From assembly GCF_028750675.1 (NCBI RefSeq), contig NZ_JAQQPZ010000001.1, forward strand, positions 413,327-477,326: a DNA stretch of 64,000 nt. The letters run 5' to 3'. A program made the position numbers and the translations under genes. The notes below the pieces were generated by a model, which searched no databases, was not told where the DNA came from, and was given only the letters and a program-made list of their open reading frames with translations. How positions within the stretch are numbered: the stretch's first letter is position 1; each line of letters starts with the position of its first letter. This stretch comes from Shewanella metallivivens (GTDB lineage: Bacteria; Pseudomonadota; Gammaproteobacteria; Enterobacterales; Shewanellaceae). This document shows, piece by piece, positions 1 to 9,246 of this stretch.

Positions 1-1865
1 TACGCGCGTTGATTTTTGGCGACAAAAGCCAATTAAGTGAGCAACGTTGGCAGCAATTACGGCAAACCGGTGCAGGGCATTTGGTGGCGATTTCAGGATT
101 ACATTTATCCGTCGTATTTGGCTTGTTTTATGGACTGTTAATGTTGCTGTCACGCTTGTTTGTTGCCACTCAGCATCGTGCATATGGCATAGGTATTATA
201 CTATTGGCTGCGGGGATTACCCTCGGCTACGGTTATTTGTCTGGCTTTGCCGTTGCTACTCAGCGTGCACTGTTAATGATGTTGCTATTAGTGACATTGA
301 CTGTCGTAAAGCAATATAGCAATAGCTGGGATCGCTTACTTTATGCATTATGTATCGTGTTATTGCTTGATCCATTTGCCATGTTAAGTGCGGGCTTTTG
401 GTTATCATTTTTGGCATTAACAATTATATTGTTAGTCGTTAAACCTGAACCTATTGACGCCGAGCCCAACTTGACTCATCAACACGATACGGCACAATCC
501 GTTTCAGTGTTTATTAGCACCAAACTTTATCGTTTTTATCAGCAAGCCATTCTCGCTGTCAAAGTATTGTGGTCTATTCAGTGGCGTTTAGCTATTGGCT
601 TAGGATTATTGCAGGCAGTGTTGTTTGGCACCATGACACCTCACAGTATTTGGCTCAATTTATTGTTTGTACCTTGGTTTAGTGTGGTGGTGATCCCTGT
701 GGTCATGTTAAGTTTTTGCCTGTGGTTAGCTACGTTTTGTCTTTTGCATTTATTAGCGTTATCACCAACGGTGATTAATGATATGGGCGAATTGATATTT
801 TTTATCGCCAATATCAGTCTTGAGCCGTTTGTGTGGTTGCTTGCTTTAAGCGATGACTTGCCATTGAGTTTGGTGCAGATTAACGACCAGTGGTTAATGA
901 CGTTGTTGTTTTTATTACTGGCGTTTGCAGTAATGTATTATCGTCGCTACAACACCCGTTATGCTTCCTGGGGATGGTATGGCGTGGTGATGTTATTTTG
1001 CTTACCGCTTGTGTTACAAATCTACGATTTGAGTCGGCAAGCAATGCTAATCAGTCATAAGCCGAACGCTGCGCCACAATGGCAAATGCATGTGCTTGAT
1101 GTTGCACAGGGCATGGCGGTGGTTCTGCAACGAGGTCAACATGGATTAATCTATGATACTGGTGCTGCATATGGCGACTTTAGTTATGCCGCTCGCGCCA
1201 TTGTGCCTTTTATTACAGCCAAAGGAATAACCAGTCTCGATTACATTGTTGTGAGCCACGATGATAATGATCATGTGGGTGGTTTATCACTGTTATCTAA
1301 AACGTTTCCGAACAGTGGCATTATTGCTGATTTTAATGTTGAACCTTACGCCAAGCGTGCAGCCGACCAAACTTGTAGTGGTAAGCTAAGATGGCAAGGT
1401 ATTGAGTTACACTTTATCGACAATACCTTGCACAGCGTTAATGACAATGATCAATCTTGTGTGGTGCGTTTATTTGATGGTTATAGTGCTGTGTTATTAA
1501 CGGGTGATATTGAAGCGCCGCGTGAGCAAGCATTACTTAACGCTGATATAACGCTAGCTGCAGAGGTATTATTCGTTCCCCATCATGGGAGCCGAACGTC
1601 GTCTATTCCAACGTTTATTGCGGCGGTTCAGCCTCAAGTGGCAATCACCACTGCAGGTTTTGCTAATCAATATGGTTTCCCTAAAGAAGATGTCATGACA
1701 CGATATCAAGATCGTGGCATCCAAACCCTACAAACCGGGCATCAAGGACAAATAAGCTTCATCTTCACAGAAAAAGGCTACAAAATAGCCACTTACCGTC
1801 AAGATTTAGCGCCATTTTGGTACAATCAATTGTTTAAATTTGGTGAGACACTTAAAGCAGAGTAG
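1..1865 (+). CDS. comEC: DNA internalization protein ComEC/Rec2 (5' truncated by window edge)
   Basis: Inner-membrane channel for single-stranded DNA uptake during transformation. The reading frame is already open at base 3, and the first visible residues match the interior of the competence domain, including GTGHL-like 'GAGHLVAISGLHLS'. The TTG at 9 is therefore not the start and the N-terminus lies outside the window. About ten hydrophobic segments follow, then a C-terminal metallo-beta-lactamase domain with SHDDNDHVGG near 1255-1285 and PHHGS near 1580. This is the usual ComEC order. It lies 37 bp before the msbA ATG, as in many gammaproteobacteria (ycaI-msbA-lpxK in E. coli). Confidence 0.93.
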   Translation, partial: RALIFGDKSQLSEQRWQQLRQTGAGHLVAISGLHLSVVFGLFYGLLMLLSRLFVATQHRAYGIGIILLAAGITLGYGYLSGFAVATQRALLMMLLLVTLTVVKQYSNSWDRLLYALCIVLLLDPFAMLSAGFWLSFLALTIILLVVKPEPIDAEPNLTHQHDTAQSVSVFISTKLYRFYQQAILAVKVLWSIQWRLAIGLGLLQAVLFGTMTPHSIWLNLLFVPWFSVVVIPVVMLSFCLWLATFCLLHLLALSPTVINDMGELIFFIANISLEPFVWLLALSDDLPLSLVQINDQWLMTLLFLLLAFAVMYYRRYNTRYASWGWYGVVMLFCLPLVLQIYDLSRQAMLISHKPNAAPQWQMHVLDVAQGMAVVLQRGQHGLIYDTGAAYGDFSYAARAIVPFITAKGITSLDYIVVSHDDNDHVGGLSLLSKTFPNSGIIADFNVEPYAKRAADQTCSGKLRWQGIELHFIDNTLHSVNDNDQSCVVRLFDGYSAVLLTGDIEAPREQALLNADITLAAEVLFVPHHGSRTSSIPTFIAAVQPQVAITTAGFANQYGFPKEDVMTRYQDRGIQTLQTGHQGQISFIFTEKGYKIATYRQDLAPFWYNQLFKFGETLKAE

Positions 1866-1902
1866 AATACGCCCCATGTTTGCTAGTTAAGTATTGGATT
1901 CA

Positions 1903-3714
1903 ATGTCAGCATCAACTTCTAATGATAAGAATGAAATTTGGGTCGTTTTTAAACGTCTGATGACCTATGTCGTGCCTATGAAAGCCAAGTTTATTATGGC
2001 GGTACTTGCCTTACTGACTTATGGTGCGGTAGATGCCGCTTTTATTGCCTTTATTAAGCCTTTTATTGATGAGGGGTTTAGCCAAACCCCTTCGGTTGTC
2101 GCTGGCGTTGATGTGCCAACTCACGGTGGGTTTAATGCCGACAATAACATTATGTTTATGGCGCCCATTGTGGTCATTTTAATGTTCAGCCTTCGTGGTA
2201 TCGCGAACTTTGTTTCTACTTATTGTGTGTCATTTATCAGTGCGCAATTAATCATGGATATGCGTCAGCAAGTCTTTGAGCATTATTTACGATTACCAGT
2301 CAGTTATATTGACCGTGAAAACAGTGGCAACCTGATCTCACGGGTCACCTTTGATACAGAGCAAATTGCGCGTGCGTCAGGCAGTGCGTTAATTTCAATT
2401 GTACGCGACAGTATGACTGCAATCGGCATGCTAGTCATTATGTTCTATTACTCGTGGCAGCTTTCATTGTGTATTTTGGTGATAGGCCCAATCATCGGGA
2501 TTGTGATCAGTGTTGTCAGTCGTCGTTTTCGTAAAGTCTCTAAGCAAATTCAGTCGGCTATGGGCGGAGTCACGGCGACGACTGAGCAAATGATTAAAGG
2601 TCATAAAAACGTATTAGTGTTTGGTGGACAAAAAACCGAACTGGAGCGTTTTTATAAAGTAAACGATCGTAATCGTTATCAAAATATGAAGTTAGCTGTT
2701 GCTCAGTCTGTTAGCCAGCCACTGATTATGGTTATTGGCTCATTTGCGCTGGCATTTGTACTGTATGCCGCCACATGGGACAGCATGAAAACCGATTTAA
2801 CCGCAGGTACCTTTGCCGCTATTTTGGGGGCGATGCTTGCCATGTTACAACCGATTAAAAACTTAACTCGTGTTAATGCTGAGTTTCAGCGTGGTATTGC
2901 GGCCTGTACAACGGTATTTGAATTACTCGACACTGCGCCAGAGACAGATAACGGTACGTTTACTGTTGATCGCGTACAAGGCAAACTTCGTTTTGATAAC
3001 GTGACATTTTCATACCCTGAACAAGATAAAGCCGCACTTAATGGTATTGATTTTGAAGTTAAACCGGGTAAAACCGTGGCATTAGTGGGACGTTCTGGTT
3101 CGGGGAAATCAACCATTGCCAGCTTGATTACCCGTTTTTATTGTGGTTTAACTCAAGGTGATATCACCTTAGATGACACCAGTATTTATGATTATCAGCT
3201 TAAATCATTGCGTAATCAGGTGGCGTTAGTGTCACAACAAGTCACGTTATTTAACGACACCATTGCCAATAACATCGCCTATGCATATCCCGGTGAAGTG
3301 ACCCGCGACCAAATTGTTAAGGCAGCAGAGCTTGCCTATGCAATGGAGTTTATTAATACCTTACCCGAGGGGTTAGAAACTCAAGTCGGCGAAAACGGTG
3401 TATTACTCTCAGGTGGTCAACGCCAACGTATTGCGATTGCAAGGGCCATGCTTCGTGATGCGCCAGTGCTCATTTTAGATGAAGCAACCTCTGCATTAGA
3501 TACCGAGTCTGAAAAAGCCATCCAAAAAGGCTTAGATAATTTACGTCATAACCGCACCTCAATTGTGATTGCTCACCGCTTATCGACCATTGAAAGCGCC
3601 GATGAAATCTTAGTGATTGATCAGGGGCAAATTGTTGAGCGCGGTAATCATAGTGAGTTGATTGCGCAGGCGGGCATTTACGCTAATTTGTATAAGATGC
3701 AGTTTAGCCAGTAG
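1903..3714 (+). CDS. msbA: Lipid A export permease/ATP-binding protein MsbA
   Basis: ABC exporter that flips core-lipid A across the inner membrane. It is about 603 aa, the usual length. An N-terminal six-helix transmembrane domain is followed by a nucleotide-binding domain with Walker A GRSGSGKST (about 3088), signature LSGGQRQR (about 3406), Walker B VLILDEATSALD and the H-loop AHRLST. I chose the ATG at 1903; an in-frame TTG at 1894 would add three residues, and neither has a strong ribosome site. lpxK begins 10 bp after the stop, so the two are probably co-transcribed. The family assignment is secure. Confidence 0.96.
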   Translation: MSASTSNDKNEIWVVFKRLMTYVVPMKAKFIMAVLALLTYGAVDAAFIAFIKPFIDEGFSQTPSVVAGVDVPTHGGFNADNNIMFMAPIVVILMFSLRGIANFVSTYCVSFISAQLIMDMRQQVFEHYLRLPVSYIDRENSGNLISRVTFDTEQIARASGSALISIVRDSMTAIGMLVIMFYYSWQLSLCILVIGPIIGIVISVVSRRFRKVSKQIQSAMGGVTATTEQMIKGHKNVLVFGGQKTELERFYKVNDRNRYQNMKLAVAQSVSQPLIMVIGSFALAFVLYAATWDSMKTDLTAGTFAAILGAMLAMLQPIKNLTRVNAEFQRGIAACTTVFELLDTAPETDNGTFTVDRVQGKLRFDNVTFSYPEQDKAALNGIDFEVKPGKTVALVGRSGSGKSTIASLITRFYCGLTQGDITLDDTSIYDYQLKSLRNQVALVSQQVTLFNDTIANNIAYAYPGEVTRDQIVKAAELAYAMEFINTLPEGLETQVGENGVLLSGGQRQRIAIARAMLRDAPVLILDEATSALDTESEKAIQKGLDNLRHNRTSIVIAHRLSTIESADEILVIDQGQIVERGNHSELIAQAGIYANLYKMQFSQ

Positions 3715-3724
3715 GGCGTAGGTT

Positions 3725-4732
3725 ATGCAGCAACTCATTCATCGCATTTGGTATCAAAACCATTGGGCTAAATGGTTATTATTGCCACTATCCTGGTTAT
3801 TTGCTTTGTTATCGACAACTCGGCGACTGTTGTTTCGTTTCAATATTAAACACGCCAGCCATTTGCCTGTGCCTGTTATTGTGGTGGGTAATATTACTGC
3901 CGGTGGCAGTGGTAAAACCCCCACCGTCATATACCTTATTGAATTACTACGCCAGCAGGGGTATCGACCAGGAGTGATAAGTCGCGGCTATGGCGTGGAT
4001 ATTCAAGGGTGTTTAGTGGTCAGTACTGGTGCAAAGGCCAGTGATGTTGGCGATGAGCCAGCAATGATTGTGGCGCGCACGCAGGTACCTATGGTGGTGG
4101 GGGCTAAGCGAGTTGATGCAGCGAACTTTCTGCTGGCCAATTTTGATGTTGATGTGATTATTTGTGATGATGGCTTACAACATTATGCGTTAGCAAGAGA
4201 TATTGAGATTGCATTAGTTGATGGCGACCGCCGTTATGGTAACCAATGGTTGCTGCCTGCAGGTCCTTTGCGGGAAGGGCTTTGGCGACTTAATAGTGTT
4301 GATTTTGTGATTAATAATGGCGGCCCAGTTCATACTAACGAGGTGTTGATGAGTTTAACGCCAGCACCGTTAGTTCAAGTTGATAATACATTGACAGAAA
4401 AGTTTGACTCACAAGACGCTATTGTTGCTATGGCTGCTATTGGCAATCCGCAACGTTTTTTCAATACAATGAGCCAATTAGGTTATAACATAGCGAACGC
4501 TGTAGAGTTTACCGACCACCAGGCATTTGAACCAATGCAATTGAAAGCGTTATCTCAAGGACATCCATTAGTGATGACAGAAAAAGATGCGGTTAAATGT
4601 CGCGATTTTGCCCAAAGTCACTGGTGGTATTTACCGGTAAATGCGAAGCTTACCCCAGAATTTGATCAAGCATTTTTGAGCCAACTGCAATTGGTGGCTC
4701 AAACTAAAAAAGGATTGTCTCATGGCATTTGA
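3725..4732 (+). CDS. lpxK: Tetraacyldisaccharide 4'-kinase LpxK
   Basis: Phosphorylates the 4' position of the lipid A disaccharide at the inner membrane. It is 335 aa with an N-terminal membrane-associated helix, then a P-loop of the LpxK type (GGSGKTP near 3900) and the conserved SRGYG and DDGLQHY segments. It directly follows msbA, which exports the finished lipid. Its last 11 bases overlap the start of the Trm112-like gene, suggesting translational coupling. Confidence 0.96.
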   Translation: MQQLIHRIWYQNHWAKWLLLPLSWLFALLSTTRRLLFRFNIKHASHLPVPVIVVGNITAGGSGKTPTVIYLIELLRQQGYRPGVISRGYGVDIQGCLVVSTGAKASDVGDEPAMIVARTQVPMVVGAKRVDAANFLLANFDVDVIICDDGLQHYALARDIEIALVDGDRRYGNQWLLPAGPLREGLWRLNSVDFVINNGGPVHTNEVLMSLTPAPLVQVDNTLTEKFDSQDAIVAMAAIGNPQRFFNTMSQLGYNIANAVEFTDHQAFEPMQLKALSQGHPLVMTEKDAVKCRDFAQSHWWYLPVNAKLTPEFDQAFLSQLQLVAQTKKGLSHGI

Positions 4733-4898
4733 TAAAAAATTACTCGAAATTGTGGCTTGCCCTGTATGTAAAGGTAAGTTGGAATATGACAAAGAAGCAC
4801 AACAGTTAATTTGTAAATTTGATAAATTAGCTTATCCCATTACGGACGGTATTCCTGTGTTACTTGAAAATCGTGCCACACCATGGGTTGCTGAATAA
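4722..4898 (+). CDS. Trm112/YcaR family small zinc-ribbon-like protein
   Basis: 58-aa protein read directly from the sequence (ATG 4722, TAA 4896-4898), starting [18 protein letters not shown] and ending TPWVAE. The CPVCKG motif and the [11 protein letters not shown] segment are hallmarks of the bacterial YcaR/UPF0434 (Trm112-like) family, whose exact bacterial role is not settled. It overlaps lpxK by 11 bp, as the E. coli homologue sits just downstream of lpxK. kdsB, which often follows this gene, is not present here; a terminator follows instead. Confidence 0.9.
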   Translation: MAFDKKLLEIVACPVCKGKLEYDKEAQQLICKFDKLAYPITDGIPVLLENRATPWVAE

Positions 4899-4928
4899 CC
4901 GTCATGTGGCCGATATGCTGTTAAATAT

Positions 4929-4952
4929 AAAACGTCCTTTGGGCGTTTTTTT
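4929..4952 (+). terminator. Rho-independent terminator after msbA-lpxK-ycaR-like operon
   Basis: Stem AAAACGTCC / GGGCGTTTT with a TTT loop and one G-T pair, running into eight consecutive T. It lies 30 bp after the Trm112-like stop. Confidence 0.85.
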
Positions 4953-4978
4953 ATGCCCGATGAACAGTAAAAAAGCTT

Positions 4979-5140
4979 ATACCAATCAGCACAAAAATGT
5001 GAGCATGCTTAGTGGTTAACATCGCTTATAATCTCGTTAGAAATTTTGAGGGTAGAACAACTACCTCGCTGCAATTTCTGCCTTGTTCTAAGCGATTTTT
5101 CCTATGCAATCTCTGATCTCATATTTATTCTGATTGGTAT
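4979..5140. repeat. MITE-like inverted-repeat element (162 bp)
   Basis: The ends are a perfect 11-bp inverted repeat, ATACCAATCAG (4979-4989) and CTGATTGGTAT (5130-5140). Inside, further arms pair in nested order: ATCGCTTA with TAAGCGAT, and AGAAATT..GAGGGTAG with CTACCTC..AATTTCT. The whole unit could fold into one long imperfect hairpin. There is no coding capacity. This is the architecture of a small non-autonomous repeat. No second copy was noticed in the window. Confidence 0.65.
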
Positions 5141-5188
5141 TACAAAGTAGCAAGTTTTTTTATAACCGTTAATTGTTTAGTATTACCG

Positions 5189-6076
5189 TTAGAGTATGTT
5201 TTTAGACTGTAAATCTTGATAAAGAGTGTCTATCCATTTCTCTGCCGAAATAAACTGCCATCCCCAATCTTGATATTCTTGTGGCACACCTTGCTGTTTT
5301 ATTTTAGCGAGGTCGTGTCCCATTTCAATTTCACCTCGCATCCAATTAATGCAGTCGTCGAGCATATGTTTAAATTTTAATAATTCGTTTCGAGTTGCAA
5401 GCTCACCATGTCCTGGGATCACCTGAGTGTTGTTGTCGAGTTTGTCTAATATGGCACTGACATTGTCGCGATACCCCATAACCGAACCGCCACCATTTAA
5501 GTCGATGTATGGGAAGCGGTCTTTAAAATACAAATCACCCATGTGGACAATATTGGCTTTTTGCCATATCACTACACTGTCGCCGTCGGTATGGCCTGGG
5601 CCAAGATGAATAACTTCTAACGTGTCTTGGTTAAAATGTATGGATATGTTTTCAGCATAGGTAATGACGGGTAAGGCTGATGCTGGTGTTTTACTGTTTT
5701 CACTTAAGCGCTTTAATACGTTGTGATGGGCAAGGATGGTGCCGGTCGCACCAAAATGTGCATTCCCCCCAGTGTGGTCACCATGGTAGTGAGTATTGAC
5801 AATATATTTAGGGACGCCTGCTTGGATCTCATTTAAGGACGCTGAAATTTTACCCACTAATGGGGCAAATTGATCATCAATAATCAAAATACCGTCGCTA
5901 CCTGCAGACACGCCAATATTACCGCCTGCGCCCATAAACATATAGGTATTGTCAGCGAGCTTTTTTGAGGTGATGTTGATATCGCTCATGCTGTCTTCGG
6001 CCATAATATTGCCACTGAGCGCTAATATGGCCAGTGTGCTGAATCCAATCAATTGAGTTTGAAATCTGTGTTTCAT
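5189..6076 (-). CDS. Exported MBL-fold metallo-hydrolase
   Basis: 295-aa metallo-beta-lactamase-fold protein with the metal-binding motif HYHGDH (within NTHYHGDHTGGN), a second histidine in LGPGHTDGD, and GHGE near the C-terminus. I chose the ATG at 6076 because AGGGA lies 8 bases upstream and because it creates a typical signal peptide (MKHRFQTQLIGFSTLAILALSG) ending near NIMAED. The longer frame to 6193 would bury this. The substrate cannot be told from sequence; relatives include glyoxalase II-like enzymes and beta-lactamases. It lies 104 bp downstream of the RND pump genes, same strand, so read-through is possible. Confidence 0.85.
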   Translation of the reverse strand: MKHRFQTQLIGFSTLAILALSGNIMAEDSMSDINITSKKLADNTYMFMGAGGNIGVSAGSDGILIIDDQFAPLVGKISASLNEIQAGVPKYIVNTHYHGDHTGGNAHFGATGTILAHHNVLKRLSENSKTPASALPVITYAENISIHFNQDTLEVIHLGPGHTDGDSVVIWQKANIVHMGDLYFKDRFPYIDLNGGGSVMGYRDNVSAILDKLDNNTQVIPGHGELATRNELLKFKHMLDDCINWMRGEIEMGHDLAKIKQQGVPQEYQDWGWQFISAEKWIDTLYQDLQSKNIL

Positions 6077-6180
6077 GTTTGTCCCTTTTTGCGCTGTTAT
6101 ACCTGCGATAAACTGCCGTTTAATACTGATACTCTGGCCTGTTAGATCACTTATAGGTGGCACATTTTTTATTAAAAAAA

Positions 6181-9100
6181 TTATCGAGCCCAAGGTAACA
6201 GCTTTTGGGCAAAACGGTTGGCTAAACCTAATCTAATCGCTGCATTATGGCGCATTAAGTATAGTGCCTGGTAACACAATGGCACTAAATACAAACTGGT
6301 TACCGTTGAAAAGATGAGTCCACCAATAATGGCAATGGCCATTGGAGAGTAAGGTGGCCCACCACCGCCGATTTGGGTGTCACCCATAGCAAGTGGGACT
6401 AAACCTAGTACCGTTGTTGCCACTGTCATTAATACAGGACGCAAGCGGGTAATGCACACACGACTGATGGTTTCGCTCAGTTTATCCAACTCAGGTGTCA
6501 TTTGGTTAATTTGATCCACTAATACAATACCGTTATTGACCACAATGCCCATTAAAATCAAGATACCAATCATCGCCATGACTGACATTGGGGTTCCTGT
6601 TAACCACAAGGCCCAAAATACGCCAGTGATTGAAAACATGATTGAGGTAATGATGGCAGTGGGAAGCAATAATGATTCAAATAATGCTGCCATCACGATA
6701 TAAATCATTGCGATAGCCAATATCATGTTGACGGCCATGATGGACTGATCTTCATCTTGACGCTCAAAACCACCACGAAGTGAATAGCCATAACCGTAAG
6801 GAAAGTTGACTGAATCCATGACTTGGGTGATTTTTTTCTGTGCTTCCTCTGTGGTGAAATCATCTAAGTTGGCACCAATTGATAAGGCTGTTTGGCGGTT
6901 AAAGTGCCTGATGGTGTCAAAGCGAGGCAATATGGTTGCTTCGGCTAAACTGTCGAGAGTATAAACCCTATCACCTTGGCGGATAATCGGCAGTTGTTTT
7001 AGTTTCTCAAGTGAGTGTTGCCAACTTTTATCATACGCCAACTCGATACGAAGTTCGCCGCTTGGGTCATGCCTAAATGAGCGTAAAGGTGAGCCACGCA
7101 GGGCGATTGCAATGTTTGAAGCAATATCACTCAAGGTTAGATCAAGTCTTGCTGCCATTTCCCGGTTAATCACAATAACCACTTCTTGTTGAGCGCCATT
7201 AACCTCAGAGCGAACATCCACTAGGCCCTCAATATTACTTAACAATGGTACCACTTGCTCGCTAAGACGAATAAGCTCAGTGGTTGAGCGGCCAGTTAAT
7301 GTCACTCGTATGCCATTATTTTCATTACCCCAACCAAATTGTGGTGTGGCGATTGAAAATTTAGGAAAACCCTCACGTATCATCTTTTTCAGTTCGCCCA
7401 TTTCAATAGGAATATCTTTTTTTAACAAGATGGTCGATTGCGCATCTTGTGGCGCGTAATAACTGTATACCGCGTCGATATAAAAGGCTTCTTTATTGCT
7501 GTATAAATAGTCTTCCATACGATTAATCATCGCTTCGGTGACGGCAAGGTTATGGCGTCCTTCCAATTGATAATTGATGTATAAACGATCATTTCCTTCG
7601 CCGTCGCCTTGGTCTTGCTGCACTAGGCTTAATGGCAGTGCTGTTGAAATGAGTAGGGCGACAGCGATGACGCCAGAACGTTTTGGGCGGGCTAAAATCC
7701 AATTTAAACTACGGTGATAAAATTGCCCTAAACGGTTGTTGTCATTAACGGGTTTTATTTCAAAGTGAAAGCGATTCAGCATCAGTGGAATAAGGGTTTT
7801 CGCCACTAATAAAGAGGCTGCTAACGAGATACAAATAGCCACGGCTACGTGTTCTAAAAATATGGTGAGCTGTACTTTAACACCAAAAATATTCGGTAAA
7901 AAAACGATTGCCGTGGTGAGTGTGCCCGCCAATACTGCCAATGATACTTTTTCTACGCCTGTTAATACTGCGAGCTGGTTAGCTGTTATTTGGCAAGTAT
8001 CATCGATATGTGCGGCTTGTTTTTCCTGCAGCACACTTTCGGTGACGACTACGGCATTATCAATCAGCATACCGACAGCTAATAACAGCCCCATCATGGA
8101 TAAAATATTCAGGCTATAACCTAAAAAGTACATTCCAGCTAAGGTCATACATAGCGAAATAGGTACAGATGACACCACGACTAAAGTCATTTTTAGATTG
8201 CGTAAAAATAAATATAACACCCCAAATGATAATACCGCGCCCATTAAACCGGCAAGGAGTAAGTCTTTTAATGACGATTTAACACCAAAGGCTTGGTCTT
8301 CCATGATAAACAATTTAATACCGTTAAATTGCTGGTCTTGCTTAACCCGTTCGATAACGTTAAGCACGCGGTCTGATACTTCGACTAAGTTAGCACCAGA
8401 CTCTTTAAATACATCAATGCCCACAGCATATTTTTGATCTAAATGGCGGCCTTCTACTTTTTCGGGCAATGCGTAACTGACTGTTGCGATATCTTGTAAC
8501 TGAATACCTGGCACGATCACGAGTGTATTGATGTCGTCGAGACTGGTAAATTCTCCCTTAGGTGTGACCTGGAACACTTGTGATTGAGTGCGAATAGTGC
8601 CTGCGCTAATGACGAAGTTTTCCGTTAATAAGCGCGTGCGCAAATCAAGGCTATTTAGCCCTGTCGATACCAATTTGTCGGCATTCAGGCGAATTTCAAT
8701 TTGCTTTTGTTCCACGCCATATAGCGTCACTTTTGATACGCCATCGACACGCTCGAGCGGTTTACGTAATTGTTTGTCGAGTAAATCAAAGGCGTTTGAC
8801 AGTTCACGCTCACTTGAGATCCTAATCGTCAACACCGGCATATCGGCAGTCGAAAACTGTTGAATAATGACGCGCTCCACATCTCTTGGCAGTAAATGCC
8901 TCACCGAGTCTATTTTCTCGCGTGCTTCTAAGCTTTTTGTGGCAACTTCTTCGCCCCATTTCATGTTTAGTTGAATAAAAGCGCCGTCTTGGGTTGAATC
9001 AGAACGAACCTCTTCAATACCGCTCATGGTCGCCAGTGACTCCTCCAACACTTTAGTGATGTCACGCTCAACTTCAGCAGGGCTTGAACCTTTGTAGGGC

Positions 9101-9246
9101 ACATTAACGACAATTTGCGGAATATCAATGCCCGGAAACATCTCTAGCGGCAGCATGCGGCTCGCAGCCATGCCAAATAACATAATAGCTAAGAAAAACA
9201 TGCTGGTGGTGACCGGGCGTTTTATCGCTAATTGAGTGATATTCAT
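6181..9246 (-). CDS. RND efflux transporter permease (second pump gene)
   Basis: 1021-aa inner-membrane proton-driven exporter of the AcrB/MdtB-MdtC superfamily, starting MNITQLAIKRPVTTSMFFLA. It has twelve predicted transmembrane segments with two large periplasmic loops. The TM4 charged patch is visible as GMLIDNAVVVTE, followed by a C-terminal-half GIVVNNGIVLVDQ. Its ATG overlaps the stop of the upstream pump gene by 4 bases (ATGA), so the two are translationally coupled. The drug or lipid substrate is unknown. No TolC-like outer-membrane gene is adjacent. Confidence 0.93.
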   Translation of the reverse strand: MNITQLAIKRPVTTSMFFLAIMLFGMAASRMLPLEMFPGIDIPQIVVNVPYKGSSPAEVERDITKVLEESLATMSGIEEVRSDSTQDGAFIQLNMKWGEEVATKSLEAREKIDSVRHLLPRDVERVIIQQFSTADMPVLTIRISSERELSNAFDLLDKQLRKPLERVDGVSKVTLYGVEQKQIEIRLNADKLVSTGLNSLDLRTRLLTENFVISAGTIRTQSQVFQVTPKGEFTSLDDINTLVIVPGIQLQDIATVSYALPEKVEGRHLDQKYAVGIDVFKESGANLVEVSDRVLNVIERVKQDQQFNGIKLFIMEDQAFGVKSSLKDLLLAGLMGAVLSFGVLYLFLRNLKMTLVVVSSVPISLCMTLAGMYFLGYSLNILSMMGLLLAVGMLIDNAVVVTESVLQEKQAAHIDDTCQITANQLAVLTGVEKVSLAVLAGTLTTAIVFLPNIFGVKVQLTIFLEHVAVAICISLAASLLVAKTLIPLMLNRFHFEIKPVNDNNRLGQFYHRSLNWILARPKRSGVIAVALLISTALPLSLVQQDQGDGEGNDRLYINYQLEGRHNLAVTEAMINRMEDYLYSNKEAFYIDAVYSYYAPQDAQSTILLKKDIPIEMGELKKMIREGFPKFSIATPQFGWGNENNGIRVTLTGRSTTELIRLSEQVVPLLSNIEGLVDVRSEVNGAQQEVVIVINREMAARLDLTLSDIASNIAIALRGSPLRSFRHDPSGELRIELAYDKSWQHSLEKLKQLPIIRQGDRVYTLDSLAEATILPRFDTIRHFNRQTALSIGANLDDFTTEEAQKKITQVMDSVNFPYGYGYSLRGGFERQDEDQSIMAVNMILAIAMIYIVMAALFESLLLPTAIITSIMFSITGVFWALWLTGTPMSVMAMIGILILMGIVVNNGIVLVDQINQMTPELDKLSETISRVCITRLRPVLMTVATTVLGLVPLAMGDTQIGGGGPPYSPMAIAIIGGLIFSTVTSLYLVPLCYQALYLMRHNAAIRLGLANRFAQKLLPWAR

